From Durusdinium trenchii (Eukaryota; Sar; Dinophyceae; Suessiales; Symbiodiniaceae): 64,000 nucleotides of DNA. The notes below the pieces were generated by a model. That model was not told where the DNA came from and ran no database searches. It worked only from the letters and a program-made list of their open reading frames with translations. The stretch lies in NCBI GenBank assembly GCA_963970005.1, contig CAXAMN010023317.1, positions 286,508 to 350,507 on the forward strand, in the 5' to 3' direction. The position numbers and the translations under genes are program-made. The first letter of the stretch is position 1. The number at the start of each line of letters is the position of its first letter. Positions 11,270-21,700 of this stretch are shown here, one piece after another.

Positions 11270-13984
11270 GCCTGGGGGGAATGCCCTGAGGGGTGAAGAA
11301 GTGGCCGAAGGATGGGGCCCGGTCCCGACGTTCGAGGCGGTTTCCAGACAGGTTGTGAGACACACACCCACACAGACGGACATGTTGTCCTTTGGATTTG
11401 AAGAGTTTTGAGCGGTTTTGTTTGTGGAGGAGGTGTTTCACCTTACTTGCCAGACTGTTCTAGGGAGTCTAGACAAGATGCCTTCAGGCTTGATTAAGGA
11501 GACGCCAAAGCTTAACGAGTTTCGGTTCATGAGAGCTCAGTTTTGCCCCAGATGCCGTCTCCAAGAACACAGCTTGGAGAACGCTCTCCATGCCACTATG
11601 CCTTGAGCGCCCTGGCCGCTTCTACCGAGGTGAAAGGGATGGAGGGCGACTTTCGTTGAACCCGGCGCACCGCGCCGAACGCGCCGAACGCGCCGAACTT
11701 CGGCCGCCCGAAGGCCGGACAATTCGGAATTCGGAATTCGCAGCGGTCGACCGGCGCCCGGTCGACCGCCGGCGGAGCCTGCAATCGCTCAGCGTCACAC
11801 TGAGCTGACTTTCAGCTGACTTTCGTGGTTTATGACCGGGTGACTTTGAGGAGTGCTCTATGAGTCTATGATTCTTTGTCGTGGGCCTGTCAGTGCCAAC
11901 TTTTGGCCTTCTGATGACCCTTGTGTTGTGGGAAGATATAGGAGATATAACAACTCTGGAACACAACTTCAGAAGACAAGGTATAGTGGCCATTCCTTCA
12001 ATTGTGAGAGAAGCCATGAAAACCCTCATACGGCTTGACTGCTATGTGCAGATGGTTTTTTGGTTTGTTTCATCATGCAACCATTCCACACGTTTTGATA
12101 GGAACTTATAGTATATACTATAGTATGTTCTGTTTCACCCCTTGCTATGTGGACCAGAAGGGACCAGAAGTCATTTGTTTTCTCATGGTCATGGAACTCC
12201 CAAATCATCGAGGACTGCCCGAGAACCCTGGTCATGACGATGTCCTCGACAAGTGCAGCCAGAAAAGAAACGATGTCCGCGGACATGGGAGGCGAGCGGT
12301 TGCATCCTGGAGCGTGACTGATGCGGAGGACGTAAAGCAAGCCAGCGTGACTGATGTCTATTTGTGTTCTTTATGTGTTGTTCTTTCCGTCTACGGTCCT
12401 GTGAGACACCAAAGACACGCTCACCAACCATCACAAATTTGATGATGCCAACACGAAGGTAGTGATAATACGAGGCAAGTGAATGACAGCAAGGACAGCT
12501 TTTAGGTGCTGTAACTATGGGAGAAGCTGTCGCCGACCAGTTTCAGCAGACTTGTGGGTATAAAACAAGAACTATCACTTGCCCTTTTGATTCTCTGGTC
12601 AGTCTTCTTTGCTGTATGATTGGAATGATGTCAGTTGATTGTTGAGTCCAATGGGAATGGGAGCCTACTCCTCTCATCTCTCCCAACGTCAGTGCCTTGG
12701 AGTATACTGAATAAAGCCAGAGGGTTTGGCGTGTCTTCTACTGTAGTTGTTTCAGCTTGACGAGGTAGTTCCACAGCTTGCCATGCGTCTTCCTTCGAAC
12801 ATTATGGCAGCGATTCTTTTTTTGCCAGCCGTCTAAATTGCTTTGGCGCCGCCAGACCCTCGTGCACCTGCCTGGCTCTTGTGACGGTCCTTGCGGCGTT
12901 CTCTGGACCGCCACGGCTGACGTTTGAGCCGTTGGGCTCCTGCCATCGCTCCCACCGGGTCGGACCGAGCGCCCGACTGGCCTTGGACTCCGAAGAATCT
13001 ATTGTGAGTTCTCCGAAGAATGTCGACGTGTGTCGAGTTGCGATCGCATGTGCGATGGACGGGTCGCGACTGCGGCTGTTTTCAGATTGGGGACAGACGA
13101 TCGTTGCTGTGCTGTTTCCATTGTGGACCGTTTGCGTTGTGCCGGGCGACCGGATGCCGCGTGTTACCGCGTTCAGGACTGCCATCGCAGAGTCATGCTC
13201 AGCTCCTGAGGTCTCCTAACACACTGCACTCTGCTGAAAACAGGCAGGTGAGGGGTGCTGCTTCTGTGCCAGCCGTCTAGTTTTTTTTGTCCTCTTGGTT
13301 TGTCTCATTCGCGGAGGCCAACGATCATACCCCTTAACATGAGCCCATCTCCCCGCCCATCTCCGGAAACAGGGCTTTAGCGGAGATGGGCGGCTAAAAC
13401 ATGCATTTTGGGACATTTTTGGGGTGTGTGACTTATGAGGAGGAACCTTGCTTTGTATTGTCCTATTTTCCTGTCCGCGCTCCAGATGGTCAGCCATCTG
13501 CTCAAATAATCTGCCATCACGCACATCCGCACGCCTCCGGTAAGAATGCCTTTTGCAGAAGGATCGCGCAACATGTCCAGTCTTCTTCCATGATTTTCAG
13601 ACGGGCCCCAGGCTCAAGATTGCCAAGACCTTTTTTGGTATTTGAACTTGTCCCCTTTAAGGACCAACCCACGTCATTGAGCAGGAAAGCATAAACATCT
13701 CCAAGGAAAAATCAAGGGAAAAAGGAAGCTTTCAGACCAAATGGGCTTGATATCGATCCAGAGTGGCTGTATATCACGAGCACCAATGACATTTTACTAT
13801 GTTTACACCTTTGCACCTATCTTCTGCGTGCAACCCTGCTACGTAATTGTTTCGCATTTACGACGTCAGGCTATTTCCTGATTCTTTTTACCCTTTTTTG
13901 GCGGGGACTTTGGATCTTGAGTCTTACTGAAACATGTTGTTGAACCAATTCTTCGGTGATTGCAAAGACTCTCATTGAGCTCGC
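11270..13984. other. Interval with no assignable gene
   Basis: Open frames exist, for example plus strand 11488-11606 (coiled-coil-like residues LQEHSLENAL) and a GC-rich stretch at 12881-13219 that is open on both strands, but no conserved motif or convincing exon boundaries were found. Some of it may be introns and further exons of the coiled-coil gene. Near 11,675-11,700 the motif CGCCGAACG is repeated three times in tandem. Confidence 0.35.
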
Positions 13985-14410
13985 AGGAGGTGCGCATTTT
14001 GAGTTTACATTTTGCAGTCACTTGCAGCCACTTGCAAGTGGCTGCAAGTGGCTGCCCAAGCAAGTGGCTGCAAGTGGCTGCCAAGTGGCTGCAAGTGACT
14101 GCTACTTCTGTCCGGAGAATATCATGATTTCTCCGCACGCAGCTCTGGAGAAAACCACGATTTCTGCAATGCTGTTCTGCGAAGAAATTCCAGTTTTCTC
14201 CAGAGCTGCGCGCGGAGAAATAATGAAATAATCCAAGACTTGTCTGAGAATAAGTTCCAAACTTCTGCAGAGCTAGCGACGAAGAAATCTTAAAGAACTC
14301 AAAGTGCATGTGTTGAAGCTTACTTGCTTGAGTGACAAGTGGCTGCCAAGTGGCTGCCTGAGCAAGTGGCTGCAAGTGACTGCAAAGCAAAAATTCAAAA
14401 TGTACGTCAT
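13985..14410. repeat. Fold-back (inverted-repeat) element with GCAAGTGGCT repeats
   Basis: Left arm about 13,990-14,062 (TTACATTTTGCAGTCACTTG then CCACTTGC) is matched in reverse complement by the right arm about 14,335-14,406 (CAAGTGACTGCAAAG then AAAATGTA). Inside it a second inverted pair, TCCGCACGCAGCTCTGGAGA near 14,132 and TCTCCAGAGCTGCGCGCGGA near 14,198, forms a nested hairpin. Tandem GCAAGTGGCT units fill the arms. It has no coding capacity and looks like a non-autonomous fold-back or MITE-like insertion. Confidence 0.75.
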
Positions 14411-14510
14411 TTGCTCGCTCTCTGCTCTGTCTCGCTTTGTTTCTAAGTTCTACGCCGTCAACGGTTCTGTATTGGGATTGGGTAGGTTTCTCTGGAATAG
14501 AGCCACGGAG

Positions 14511-14637
14511 GCTGAGACAAGGCAGCCTCCATCGGAGATGAAGTTGTACGTACGGTCAAGGAGAAGGATGGAACGAGAAAAGCACCAACTTCAGCTGACG
14601 ACGTCAGAGCTGACAACGCGAATTTCACTCGATTGAC
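14511..14637 (+). CDS. Possible terminal exon, basic coiled-coil-like
   Basis: After an AG|G acceptor at 14,509-14,510 an open frame of 41 codons runs to a TGA. It carries RSRRRMEREKHQLQLTTSEL, a basic and helix-favouring stretch. It could be the last exon of the coiled-coil gene upstream or of an unrelated gene. There is no other support. Confidence 0.25.
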
Positions 14638-15569
14638 ATGGCCCTCGTTGAAGGGACAGGCGTTTTGGGGTGCGCTTTGGGGTGCGAAGCCTCCGCTCCG
14701 CGGAGGCGCAGCACGCTGCCAGCCCATTGCGGTGACCATTATTGGGTGCTGGAGCCATGAACCCACCATGTTCCGAAGCCTCGCGCTTCGTGCCGCTTCC
14801 CTTCATTGTTGCCTTGGCCTTGGTCTGCCAGTGGTCGGCCCTGCGCCATTCTTCGCCTATTGTGCTCATCCTCTCCAATGTTGACACGGCGACCTCTGCC
14901 TTTTGTGCGTCGTGTTTTGTGAAAATTGTGGAGTTTCCACCTGGGTTTTTCCATTCGAATGTCCGCAGACGATGGAGTTCATAATCTACATTCAACTTCA
15001 TCAAGGTTGACGTGCGTATTTTGCGTGCTTGTTGGTGTTGGCCATCTCCGCAACATTCCTTGTTCTAACGTCCGCGGTTTTGCATTTTTGTTGGCAGCGC
15101 TGTTCCGTGACCGCCAAAAAACTTCCAATGGCCATTAGGAGTAGCGCAGCCAGGTGATGGCTTCCGCCCATTGAACCTGCAGGTTTTCCAAGTTTGTTCT
15201 CCCTGTTGCCTAGTATAGGTTTTGGGCAAGCTGGCGTCGACCAACAGTCACTGAGAAAACACGGTCCATAAACAGCCGACCATGGCTCTTCCAAGGGAAG
15301 CGACGAAACAAACTGCGCGATTTTGTGTCATGTTGGTCACACACCAGACATATCCCAGCATATGCCATGGTAGCGGCTTCACGGCTTCACGCTGTTGGCA
15401 TACACATGCGTGCGTGATGTACGGCGCTCACCCAAGACAACCCAAACGGAACCCAACTGCAGACTTTGACTTGACTCTGCGCCTTCACGTCCGAAGGCAG
15501 CCCATTTAGGGCGCAGCGGGTGAAAAAACAAGAACTTCTTTGGTTCAAAAACATCATCCCGGGAAATTA

Positions 15570-16515
15570 AATCAACTCCGGAAACAAAATAGCGCGAAGT
15601 CGTCCATCAAGGAGTGCCACAAGTCCACATCAGCAGCCACGGTATACCAAGTTCCCAACCCGTTGTACCTGCAAAATTTTTCGAAGTAAGTTTCCCAAGT
15701 TGCAAATGGTCTTCCGACCTTTCGCCGGCTGGCAGGGCGCCAATTCAGTATACACGTTTGGTCCAACGATTTTCTGGCAACCGCGCCACATAGCCGCCAA
15801 ATTTCCAATGGTGACGGAGGACTACGGTCGCCCAATCTGTTGTCGAAGTCAGTTCGGTCAAGCGCCATACCTTTTCATTCCAATGATGCAGTATGTCGTG
15901 CCAAGGTTGATCCCAAGAAATGTTGCCAGGAGGGCCCGCAAGGGAACGCAAAAGTTTCCGAAATTCAACATTCATTGCATTTAAATCCTGTTGGTGCACA
16001 GTCCTATATCCAGCTCCAGAGCAAGCGACTGAAGTCACAACAGATTCAAAAAAGTGAAGGCGTGCCCTGACAGAGACAGATTTGTCGCGGAGTATCCATT
16101 GATTTGCAAAAAATGCTTTGCTCGCTTGCTGCACGTGTTTGCACTGCTCTGCGGAACCTCTTGCGGACAATATGCGCCACAGCCACTGGTGACCAGCGTC
16201 GCGGTCTAGAATATCAAGAACAATGCCGTTTCCAGTTCTGAGTGTTGGCTGTGGCTGGGCTTCATTGGTCAACGCAACGGTTTTCGTGGCATTCAACTGC
16301 AATCCCACGTGTGCAAAACAAACAAGTAATGAATCCAAAAGGGCGATGGCCTCCGATGCAGATTTCGCAAATAGAAGGATGTCATCCGCAAACCGTAAAT
16401 CCATTAGTGAATTCAACCCACCCCCGAGGTCAAAACCAGCATTTGGATTTTCTCCCCGCCACCTTTCCATTGCCCATTGTAGAACACAACAGCATACTCT
16501 TGCCTCACACCAGCG
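15570..16515 (-). pseudogene. LINE reverse transcriptase, 3' fragment
   Basis: Reading leftwards, the fragment begins inside the RT palm (CCVLQWAMERWR) and shows motif C as LRFADDILLFA with both catalytic Asp present, motif D (LQLNATKTV) and the thumb/connection region ending in RPASRRKVGRPFATWETYF. It is encoded by 16,470-15,745 and, after a frameshift near 15,750-15,770, by 15,868-15,572. The 5' two thirds (endonuclease and RT motifs A-B) is missing, the usual 5' truncation of LINE copies. A further frameshift lies near 16,490. Confidence 0.8.
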
Positions 16516-16529
16516 TTAATGTCGAACGA

Positions 16530-17060
16530 TGTCTACCAGCATGGCTGATGACGAGGCGCCGAGTGATCAATGGTGCCACTTCCTACGAGATGATGACGGA
16601 CCGCAAGTATGGTGGAAAAGTTGCGCTATGAAGGTGAAGTTGTTTTGTTCAAGGACGCGGCCTCGTTGAAACACAAAGGAGAACCCGTTTACAGAAGAGG
16701 TATGCGAAGACAAACCCCTACTTGACCGTCCACGTTGACGGCTTGTTTCTTGTTGGAGTTGAGGAGGAGGTTGAACGCTTCATCAAGTTCATGGAGAACA
16801 AGTCGTGGAAGGTGGACGTGGATGGCTGTTGCAAGGCCATTTTCAATACCTCCAGAAGAACATGGAAATTGTGGAGGATGGAGTGACGATCAGGCCAGAT
16901 CAAGTTCACATCAAGGAGTTAGAAAGCTGTCGGTGGCAGTGCAAATTGGTTGCTATGATCAAGGCAGCCAAGGGCGTGAGATAAAGGAGATCAGCCCCGT
17001 GGGCATCAATGCAACAGAGGCAGCAATCAGTGCAGAGAGTGGAGATGAGTTGTGGTGGAC
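16530..17060 (+). pseudogene. Ty1/Copia polyprotein fragment (integrase end joined to RT)
   Basis: Two Copia regions are joined: an integrase C-terminal segment (RRRVINGATSYEMMTDRKYG, then GEVVLFKD and KHKGEPVYRRG in other frames) and an RT segment with the motif C equivalent VHVDGLFLVGVEEEVERF, where Copia normally has VDDL. After a frameshift FQYLQKNMEIVEDG follows, as in Copia RT. At least three frameshifts and a large internal deletion (RT motifs A-B) mark it as dead. Confidence 0.6.
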
Positions 17061-17069
17061 ACGTGCATT

Positions 17070-17580
17070 TTTCAGTTGTGGGTTGGAGCCGGTGGGCCCT
17101 GGCTGCCCATGTCAAACGTAGTCGCGACGTTCACCTGAAACTGTGCGCCCCTGACATTACCCGTAGTGGCACCGCCAAGGATCACTGAACCGACTGGCGT
17201 AATCCGGCTTGGCGTCAGGAACGGCCCGACAAGGCGCAAAAGCAAGGTCACGATCTCCACAGTTTCGTCGCTTCCCTTCACCTGCACCACATGCAAATGG
17301 TTGCTGAACGAAACACACAAGTTCATGACCAAGCCCTGTATCCCACGCCAGCAAGCCAAATCTACCAGTTGGTACGCCCAAAGGCGCCCCTACTCTCGTC
17401 AAATGTGTGCAATGCAGCAAGAAGGAGGTTCGGGGCTCACGCGTGCAGACCTCCTCGTGGTGTGAGCGGGCCCTGGTGCTTAGGACATGGGGGTGCGAAC
17501 TGTGCATGACAGTCCGTGAGATTGTTAATTCGAAGCTAGGATGGTTGCGAAAAAAAAACCAAAAAAGACATCAAAACAAA
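17070..17580 (+). pseudogene. Cys/His retroelement module, copy 1
   Basis: Frames give KRSRDVHLKLCAPDITRSG, NPAWRQERPDKAQKQGHDL and then a possible zinc-binding stretch VKCVQCSKK followed by WGCELC. The NPAWRQE / DKA.KQGHD signature recurs at 27,790-28,000, and the VKC.QC segment recurs at 20,790-20,840. I read it as a remnant of a retroelement ORF with CCHC-like fingers. A Lys-rich tail (17,541-17,700) follows and has no clear function. Confidence 0.4.
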
Positions 17581-17699
17581 TCGAAATGACAGGCCGCCGT
17601 GGTTTGACCGCGGATTTGGGCCTCATGAAAAGCAAAAAACATGAAAAAGGGAAGACTGCAAAGCGCAAAAAAAGACGCAACAAAAATAATTCAAAAAGA

Positions 17700-18620
17700 G
17701 CATTGGCTTGGGGCGGCCAGTAAGTAAGCTGCCGTGGCTGTTTTCTTGCTGGAGCTGTTGCTTTTGGCTGCCTGTCGATGCTTCTACCCTTGCAACTGAC
17801 GAGCCCCCTTCGGCGCGACGCGTTGACGCAGCCATGGGCGGCTGCCTCAATGCGAATGACAGAGCAAATCCTTCTGCGCAGATTCTTTGACCACATTTGG
17901 GAGTGGTTTAGTTTTCCATTAGTGCAGGTTTGGGTTTGTTTAGGCCTCTGTGCATGGTGAATTGTTGAGTTGGGGTGTCAGACTTCAGCAGGTCCGAGAT
18001 CGACGCCCACCAGAGCCCCACGCCTTTTTTCAAAATGGGCATCATTGGAAAAGACATCGTCGCAATAGTGCGGGCAAATGGTTTGGTCTGATTTGGACCA
18101 GTTCTTGCCCTTGGAAACGTGCTTGTAGACGTTGGAGTCTCAGGTATGTCCCTAAGTCGACCCAAGGAGTTGTTGACTTTGCCAAAATTTCAGGTGCCTG
18201 GAGGACCGCCTCCTTGAAGAGGGACCACTCCCCAACCAAAGTTTAGGCGTGTCCGTGCCCGGACATGGGCTGAACTGATTCGGACCAAGTGTGGTCCTTG
18301 GAAACATGTTTGTAGAAGTTGGAAGCTTCGGCGTGCACTTCAAGCGGCTCGACGAGTCCCATGGGGTGGGAGGCCTTTTCAGGACTGGTCCTCTCAGATA
18401 CCTCTCACCCTTGGATCGCCGCACCTTTCGGATCCACTTTACATATCTCAACTCTCGGTTTTCAGGCAGTCAGCCCTCGGTTCCGACTGACTGTCCTGTT
18501 TTTCACAAAAATGTGTCCTCAGCTCCTTGGCTGCGCAATGGGCGCATGACAAAGCGTGTGTCTACGCTGCGTTCAACAGCGCCTTGGTTCCATCCATGCC
18601 TGCCTCCGTTGCGAGGTGGT
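17700..18620. other. Unassigned interval with a diverged tandem duplication
   Basis: About 75 bp at 18,075-18,145 and 18,255-18,330 are related: both read CTTGGAAAC, then TGT/GTTTGTAGA and GTTGGA within a similar context of GGACCA. Open frames around them show no known motif. Confidence 0.4.
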
Positions 18621-19266
18621 ATGGCACAAGGAACGCGTGTGACTAAACGCAAGCGAAGAAAGAAACAACAGCAGGACAATTTGATTTCGGCTCTTGGATC
18701 CTTTTTGAACCAATGGCAAGCTGGCCAAGAGACGCGTAGGCCCAAGCCTCCTTCGAGGACGAAGACGCCAACCCCACCTGAGAATTCCCCTCCGACGGAT
18801 TCGTTGCTGTCGTGTTTGCTCACGGTCCTTCAAACATGTGCTGCAGAAAAAATGATGCAGCAGTTCTTTCGACCTTGCAACAGCGAATTGCTCAATGGCA
18901 GACTGCCACACAAGATTATTGATCGGCCCGCCTCAAAAACAAGTTCTTCTGGGAGAACCCCTGGTACCGGAAAGAAAGTCTCGGCCCCTGACTCTCAGGT
19001 GACTGAGACTCATACGTACCCGGGTTCTCAGACTACCTCCGTTCAGCGCACGGTACACTGGGATGATTATCAGGCTCATGATGTCCGAGAGTCTTGGCGA
19101 TATCGGTGTTGGCATGATTACGTGACCTCTGGCCGTCACGAAGTCCCGATTGCACCTCTCGCCTTCGATGCAGATAAGGTCCGTCGTACACGTTCTCTCG
19201 CAGCTTCGGGAGGGTTGTTTGACGGGTGCCTTTGTGTCACCCATGTTGTTCACGGCCCAGTCGGCT
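18621..19266 (+). pseudogene. Retroelement ORF with basic N-terminus, unknown family
   Basis: An ATG at 18,621 opens with a strongly basic stretch (KRKRRKKQQQ), then NLISALGSFLNQWQ, a Pro/Thr-rich linker, and the segment RCWHDYVTSGRHEVP. A related RCWHDYMTSGRHEAP segment lies at 24,500-24,590. The neighbours are decayed LINE pieces, so I take it as the first ORF or gag-like part of a retroelement. No enzymatic motif was seen. Confidence 0.4.
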
Positions 19267-19463
19267 AAGGCTGAATTGTGCCCATACTGTCGAGGCTGTT
19301 CTCCCTCGTTTCACCATGTCGTTTGGGAATGCGACGCGTACCATCGACCACGACCACCTGTCCCTTAGATCCTTTGGCACGCCGCCTGGGTTGGGACAGT
19401 GCTGAGGCTCTGCGGCACATGGCTGCCGTCCGCCGAGACGTGCTCAATGCGCGTCACAGCTAA
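19262..19463 (+). pseudogene. LINE 3' end, zinc-knuckle C-terminus
   Basis: The frames give CPYCRGCSPSFHHVVWECDA, a C-x2-C..H..C knuckle of the type found at LINE protein C-termini, followed after one frameshift by RLGWDSAEALRHMAAVRRDV and a stop at 19,461-19,463. It is separated from any RT domain. Confidence 0.55.
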
Positions 19464-19705
19464 GGACCTCTATAAGGACCTCTTTTGGGCGTGTGCCCCG
19501 GCTATCTTGACGTTGGCTGGCGGGCTGCGCCGTATAGTCTACCGCAACAACAAGAAGGAGGTTCGGGCCATGGAAGAATTTGTGGCTCTCATCCCACTCG
19601 TAAACGGGCCCGCTTCAAGGTTGGGTCTGATACCCCTGTCTTCGGTGGAAACCCTGGGGTGGTTCAAAGCCTTACCAGCTCAAGGCCAGGTTCGGACATG
19701 CCCCA

Positions 19706-20445
19706 GTTCTTCTTGTAAGGGTGAGCCAAGGGGTTGGCAACGTGATTTGACGGAGGAGGGTATTCACCCCCAACCAGGCCCCCGAAGTGTTTTCTTTAAA
19801 CGTTGACGAAAAAGAAAACCTTTGGACTTTGGGCCCCCAACTTACAGACCTCGACGTGGACGTGGATATACGCTGCACACCATCGGGATCGACCGTGGTT
19901 CTTCTCGCGGGTTTTTGAATTCATTCGCAAGGATCCCTGGGTGTTGTTGGGGGGCTTCAACAACACTCCCTCAGACTGCCCCCTTACCCTTGGGTTGGTC
20001 GCTGGAAATAGTGCCGGGTTGCTCGTGCCGCCGACAGGCGAAAGCAGCCGTTGGCGAAGTTTTCGATTCATCGATTACGTCGTCGCGTCGTGTGCTGCTT
20101 CGGACCCATGTCTGGCCATGTGTGAACACTGGAGCGATCACAGAGGTTTCAAATGCCCCGTGGCGACGCCGGCTTTCAACGGAGCTCATGACCATTTTGA
20201 GTTGGTTCCCTGCCTTCAGTATTTGGCTCGGGGCTTGACAAGGTTGCCCGAAGTGGACAGGTCGTTTGGACAATGCCTGGCCTGAGGCCCAAAAACTTGG
20301 AATGACTTGTGTCCTACATGGCAGCGCCGTGCGGACTCGTTCGATGAGCGCAACAAACAGGCAGTGGCGGACGAGCTGTGTCCGATCTGAGTCGTTTCCT
20401 TGAAGTTTTCTTGGCTCAGCAGGCCCGTGAGGCCCGTCAGCAAGG
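19706..20445 (+). pseudogene. EEP endonuclease segment, copy 1
   Basis: After GEPRGWQRDLTEEGIHPQPG the reading frame breaks and shifts. In the frame of 19,803-20,285 the EEP motifs PWVLLGGFNNTPSD (normally GDFN), RFIDYVVAS and EHWSDHRGFKC are seen in the right order. The SDH and ID residues are present, but the Asp of GDFN is Gly. About 740 bp is repeated at 20,844-21,700. Confidence 0.65.
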
Positions 20446-20843
20446 TCTATGCGTCCTTTCAGAAAGCTGCAACCACGAACGAAACACTGCCTGATTCCAT
20501 GAGAGGTGAACTGCTACTTGAAGGAGCTGGACTGTCCAGAGTAGAGCAGTTGATGATCAAGACTGCCGCAGGACACGATCAAAGCTTTGACACTTATGCA
20601 AAGTTCCTCTTGGAGTTCCATGGCCAGACTCATCTCAAGAGTTGGATTGCTTCCGCAAGTGCAAGCGCGAACAGGCCCAAAGGAAAAAGGGGCGCGGTTG
20701 GCAGAGGACTGCCTGCATGGTTGAGGAAGAGCCGTGCGATGACTGCTATGAGCCAGAAGCAGAAATCGAGGAAGAACATACAGCAGACGCCCAAAGGCGT
20801 CCCTACTCCCGTGAAATGTTTGCAATGGGGGAAGACCTCCCCT
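20446..20843 (+). pseudogene. Gag-like segment between the two endonuclease copies
   Basis: The frame gives LPDSMRGELLLEGAGLSRVE, then LIKTAAGHDQSFDTYAKFL and TPKGVPTPVKCLQWGK, an amphipathic helical region followed by a basic, finger-like region that resembles gag-type proteins of dinoflagellate retroelements. The last part matches 17,380-17,420. It sits exactly between two copies of the endonuclease segment. Confidence 0.35.
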
Positions 20844-21700
20844 AGTTCTTCTTCTAAGGGTGAGCCAAGGGGTTGGCAACGTGATTTGACGGAGGAGGGT
20901 ATTCACCCCCAACCAGGCCCCCGAAGTGTTTTCTTTAAACGTTGAAGGAAAAGAAAACCTTTGGACTTTGGGCCCCCAACTTACAGCCCTCCACGTGGAC
21001 GTGGTGTGTATATACAAAAGAGACGCACAAGACGCAGCAAGAAGGTGAATTTTCCGGTAGTCATGTCCAAACATGGGAGGCCTGTACACGCTGGTCTCCT
21101 CCATCAAAAGCAAACGTGTTCAAGATTAACTTGCGGGCGGCCAGTGTTTGATCGTTCAAGTTTGCGGGACTTCGGTTTGTAATTACGGTGCACACCATCG
21201 AGATCGGTTCTTCTCGCGGGCTTTTGAGTTCATTTAGAGTTTGTGCAAGGATCGCTGGGTGTTGTTGGGGGGCTTCAACAATACTCCCTCAGACTGCTCC
21301 CTTACCCTCGGGTTGGTCGCTGGAAATAGTGCCGGGTTGCTCGCGCCGCCGACAGGCGAAAGCAGCTTTTGGCGAAGTTCACGTCGTGTGCCGCTTCGGA
21401 CTCATGTCTGGCCACGTGTGAGGAACACTGGAGCGATCACAAAGGTTTCAAATGCCCCGTGGCGACACCAGCTTTCAACGGAGCTCATGACCACTTTGAG
21501 TTGGTTCCCTGCCTTCAGTACTTGGCTCGGGGCTTGACAAGGTTGTCCGAGTGGATGACAGATCGTTTGGACAGTGCCTGGCCTGAGGCCCAAAAACTTG
21601 GAATGACTTGTGTCCTACATGGCAACACCGGACCCATCTGAGTCGTTTCCTTGAAGTTTTCTTGGCTCAGCAGGCCTGTGAGGTCCATCGCAAGATCTAC
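20844..21700 (+). pseudogene. EEP endonuclease segment, copy 2
   Basis: A direct repeat of 19,706-20,445, nearly identical from the KGEPRGW start through PQPGPR and again from the endonuclease to the QAxEVxR end. It differs by an insertion of about 170 bp at 21,015-21,185 and by small gaps. The GGFN substitution is shared by both copies, so it existed before the duplication. Confidence 0.65.

Noticed and set aside
12802-13219. Overlapping 112- and 127-codon open frames on opposite strands
   Set aside because: Mutually overlapping and GC-driven; no known domain.
13600-13625. GGCTCAAG matches inside the window (for example near 13,609 and 34,570) as spliced-leader relics
   Set aside because: Eight-base matches are expected by chance in 64 kb and are not at element or exon ends.
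13866-14390. 174-codon minus-strand open frame
   Set aside because: Runs through the inverted and tandem repeats of the fold-back element; repeat-derived.
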